Below, one piece after another: positions 63,078 to 64,000 of a stretch of DNA of 64,000 nt. Location: contig JAQGEQ010000071.1 of the NCBI GenBank assembly GCA_034620365.1, forward strand, positions 434,001-498,000, read 5' to 3'. A program made the translations under genes and the position numbers. The notes under the pieces are model-generated. The model was given only the letters and a program-made list of their open reading frames with translations, was not told the origin of the DNA and made no database searches. This stretch comes from Pegea sp. RAD2-039 (lineage: Eukaryota > Chordata > Thaliacea > Salpida > Salpidae). Position 1 is the first letter of the stretch, and every line of letters starts with the position of its first letter.

Positions 63078-64000
63078 ATTAAATGATGGAGAAAAGGACA
63101 TATTCCAGAGGAAATGCGCGATGCAAAGATCATTGAAAAACAAGGGTGTCAGGTCTGATTGCAACAATTACAGAGGAATATCCTTGCTTAACATCGTAGG
63201 CAAAGCATTCGCTCGTGTGCTACTTCTTCGCCTACAACGTTACAGGAAAAATGCAAAGAGCAAAACAGGTCTGTGTATATCGCGTTCATCTACCTTAATA
63301 AAGCTTTTGACCTCGTCAGTAGGAAAGGTCTGTTCTCGATACTGTTTAAGATTGGTTACCCATTTAGCCTCTTTCACCAGCCTATCAGCCTGTAAAAACT
63401 TCGGAATGAAAATCAGCCTACAAAAAAACAAAAGTTTTCAGTCAAGTTGTTAAAGTTCCACAGCCAACCAACATCGATAAATGTGACATTGAAGCTCTAG
63501 ATAACTTTGTCTATCTCGGCTCAAAAATGACATCAACAGCATCGATCAAAGCCGAGATCAACAGTCGTATTTGTAAGGCATCTGGCGCGTTTACACGGTC
63601 CACCTGTAGGGTTTAGGAAAATTCCAAGCTATCTATAAGAACCAAGGCTGCCTATTGTACGCCAGCGAAACTTGGTATTTGTCGAAGGCTAATGAAAATA
63701 AGGCCAACACTTTCTAGTTTGTTGTCTTCGTCGCATATTACTTTTAACGTGGCAGCAAAAGATCTCAAACAAGGAAGTCTAAGGTGCACTATTCTGACAA
63801 CAATGTACAGCATTCTAAGCAAGCAAAGACTTTGCTGGCTTGGACCCGACCGTCAGATGGGTAACTTACTGATTCCAAACGGTCTGTTGTATGGGGAGCT
63901 ATCTAAAGGCAAACGCAACATCGACCGTTCTTGTGTACGTTTCAAAAATATCTGTAAGCACGATATTAAATCGCTTATCATCAATACCAGCAACTGGGGT
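63078..64000 (+). mobile_element. Decayed LINE of a second family, RT and C-terminal part, truncated by window end
   Basis: Fragments of an endonuclease/reverse-transcriptase polyprotein appear in order but in different frames: EEMRDAKII, then NKGVRSDCNNYRGISLLNIV and GKAFARVLLLRL, YIAFIYLNKAFDLVSRKGLF, then LDNFVYLGSKMTS and INSRICKASGAF, and finally NGLLYGELSKGKRNIDR. Between the RT core and the YLGS block the catalytic-centre region is deleted, and there are several stops. The remnant is locally GC-richer than its surroundings and differs in sequence from the LINE at 8.1 and 51.7 kb. The clade is not assigned. Confidence 0.87.

Noticed and set aside
63240-63431. Minus-strand open frame at the right end
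   Set aside because: Antisense of the LINE reverse-transcriptase remnant.

Overview
The window is animal nuclear DNA. It is strongly AT-rich, its genes carry spliceosomal introns, and it holds orthologues of animal-specific or ciliary proteins (NADPH oxidase, axonemal dynein, C-type lectin, CYP4, HSDL1, CUEDC1). Many introns are very short (about 45-110 nt in the dynein gene) and intergenic DNA is almost structureless. I can place it as a metazoan with motile cilia and a compact, AT-rich genome, but I cannot name the phylum from sequence alone. All gene models were built by reading across GT..AG splice sites and checking that exon phases join.

Layout. 1-867 (+): last three exons of a NOX-type NADPH oxidase. 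3.8-6.8 kb (-): an intronless ERICH3-like protein carrying a C-terminal leucine-rich-repeat domain. 8.1-8.9 kb: decayed LINE. 10.5-15.4 kb (-): 17-exon FAM149 (DUF3719) gene. 19.2-20.8 kb (+): six-exon HSDL1-like short-chain dehydrogenase. 21.6-22.6 kb (-): single-pass membrane C-type lectin. 26.0-46.3 kb (+): complete axonemal dynein heavy chain 1 (DNAH1) in about 80 exons. 47.8-50.8 kb (+): GT31 beta-1,3-glycosyltransferase. 51.7-52.3 kb: second copy of the first LINE. 55.1-55.9 kb (+): intronless CUEDC1-like CUE-domain protein. 56.2-57.5 kb (+): MRGBP/EAF7 subunit of NuA4. 58.9-61.9 kb (+): CYP4-type cytochrome P450. 63.1-64.0 kb: remnant of a different LINE, running off the window.

Three genes (ERICH3, FAM149 and DNAH1) belong to families tied to cilia and lie within about 42 kb. 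The other genes are housekeeping or secretory and show no shared pathway. No tRNA, rRNA or CRISPR array was seen. I found no clear new molecular system. The best leads are the ERICH3-LRR fusion in one exon, the HSDL1 homologue that keeps the catalytic tyrosine lost in human HSDL1, and the structured 12-bp/36-bp minisatellite inside DNAH1.
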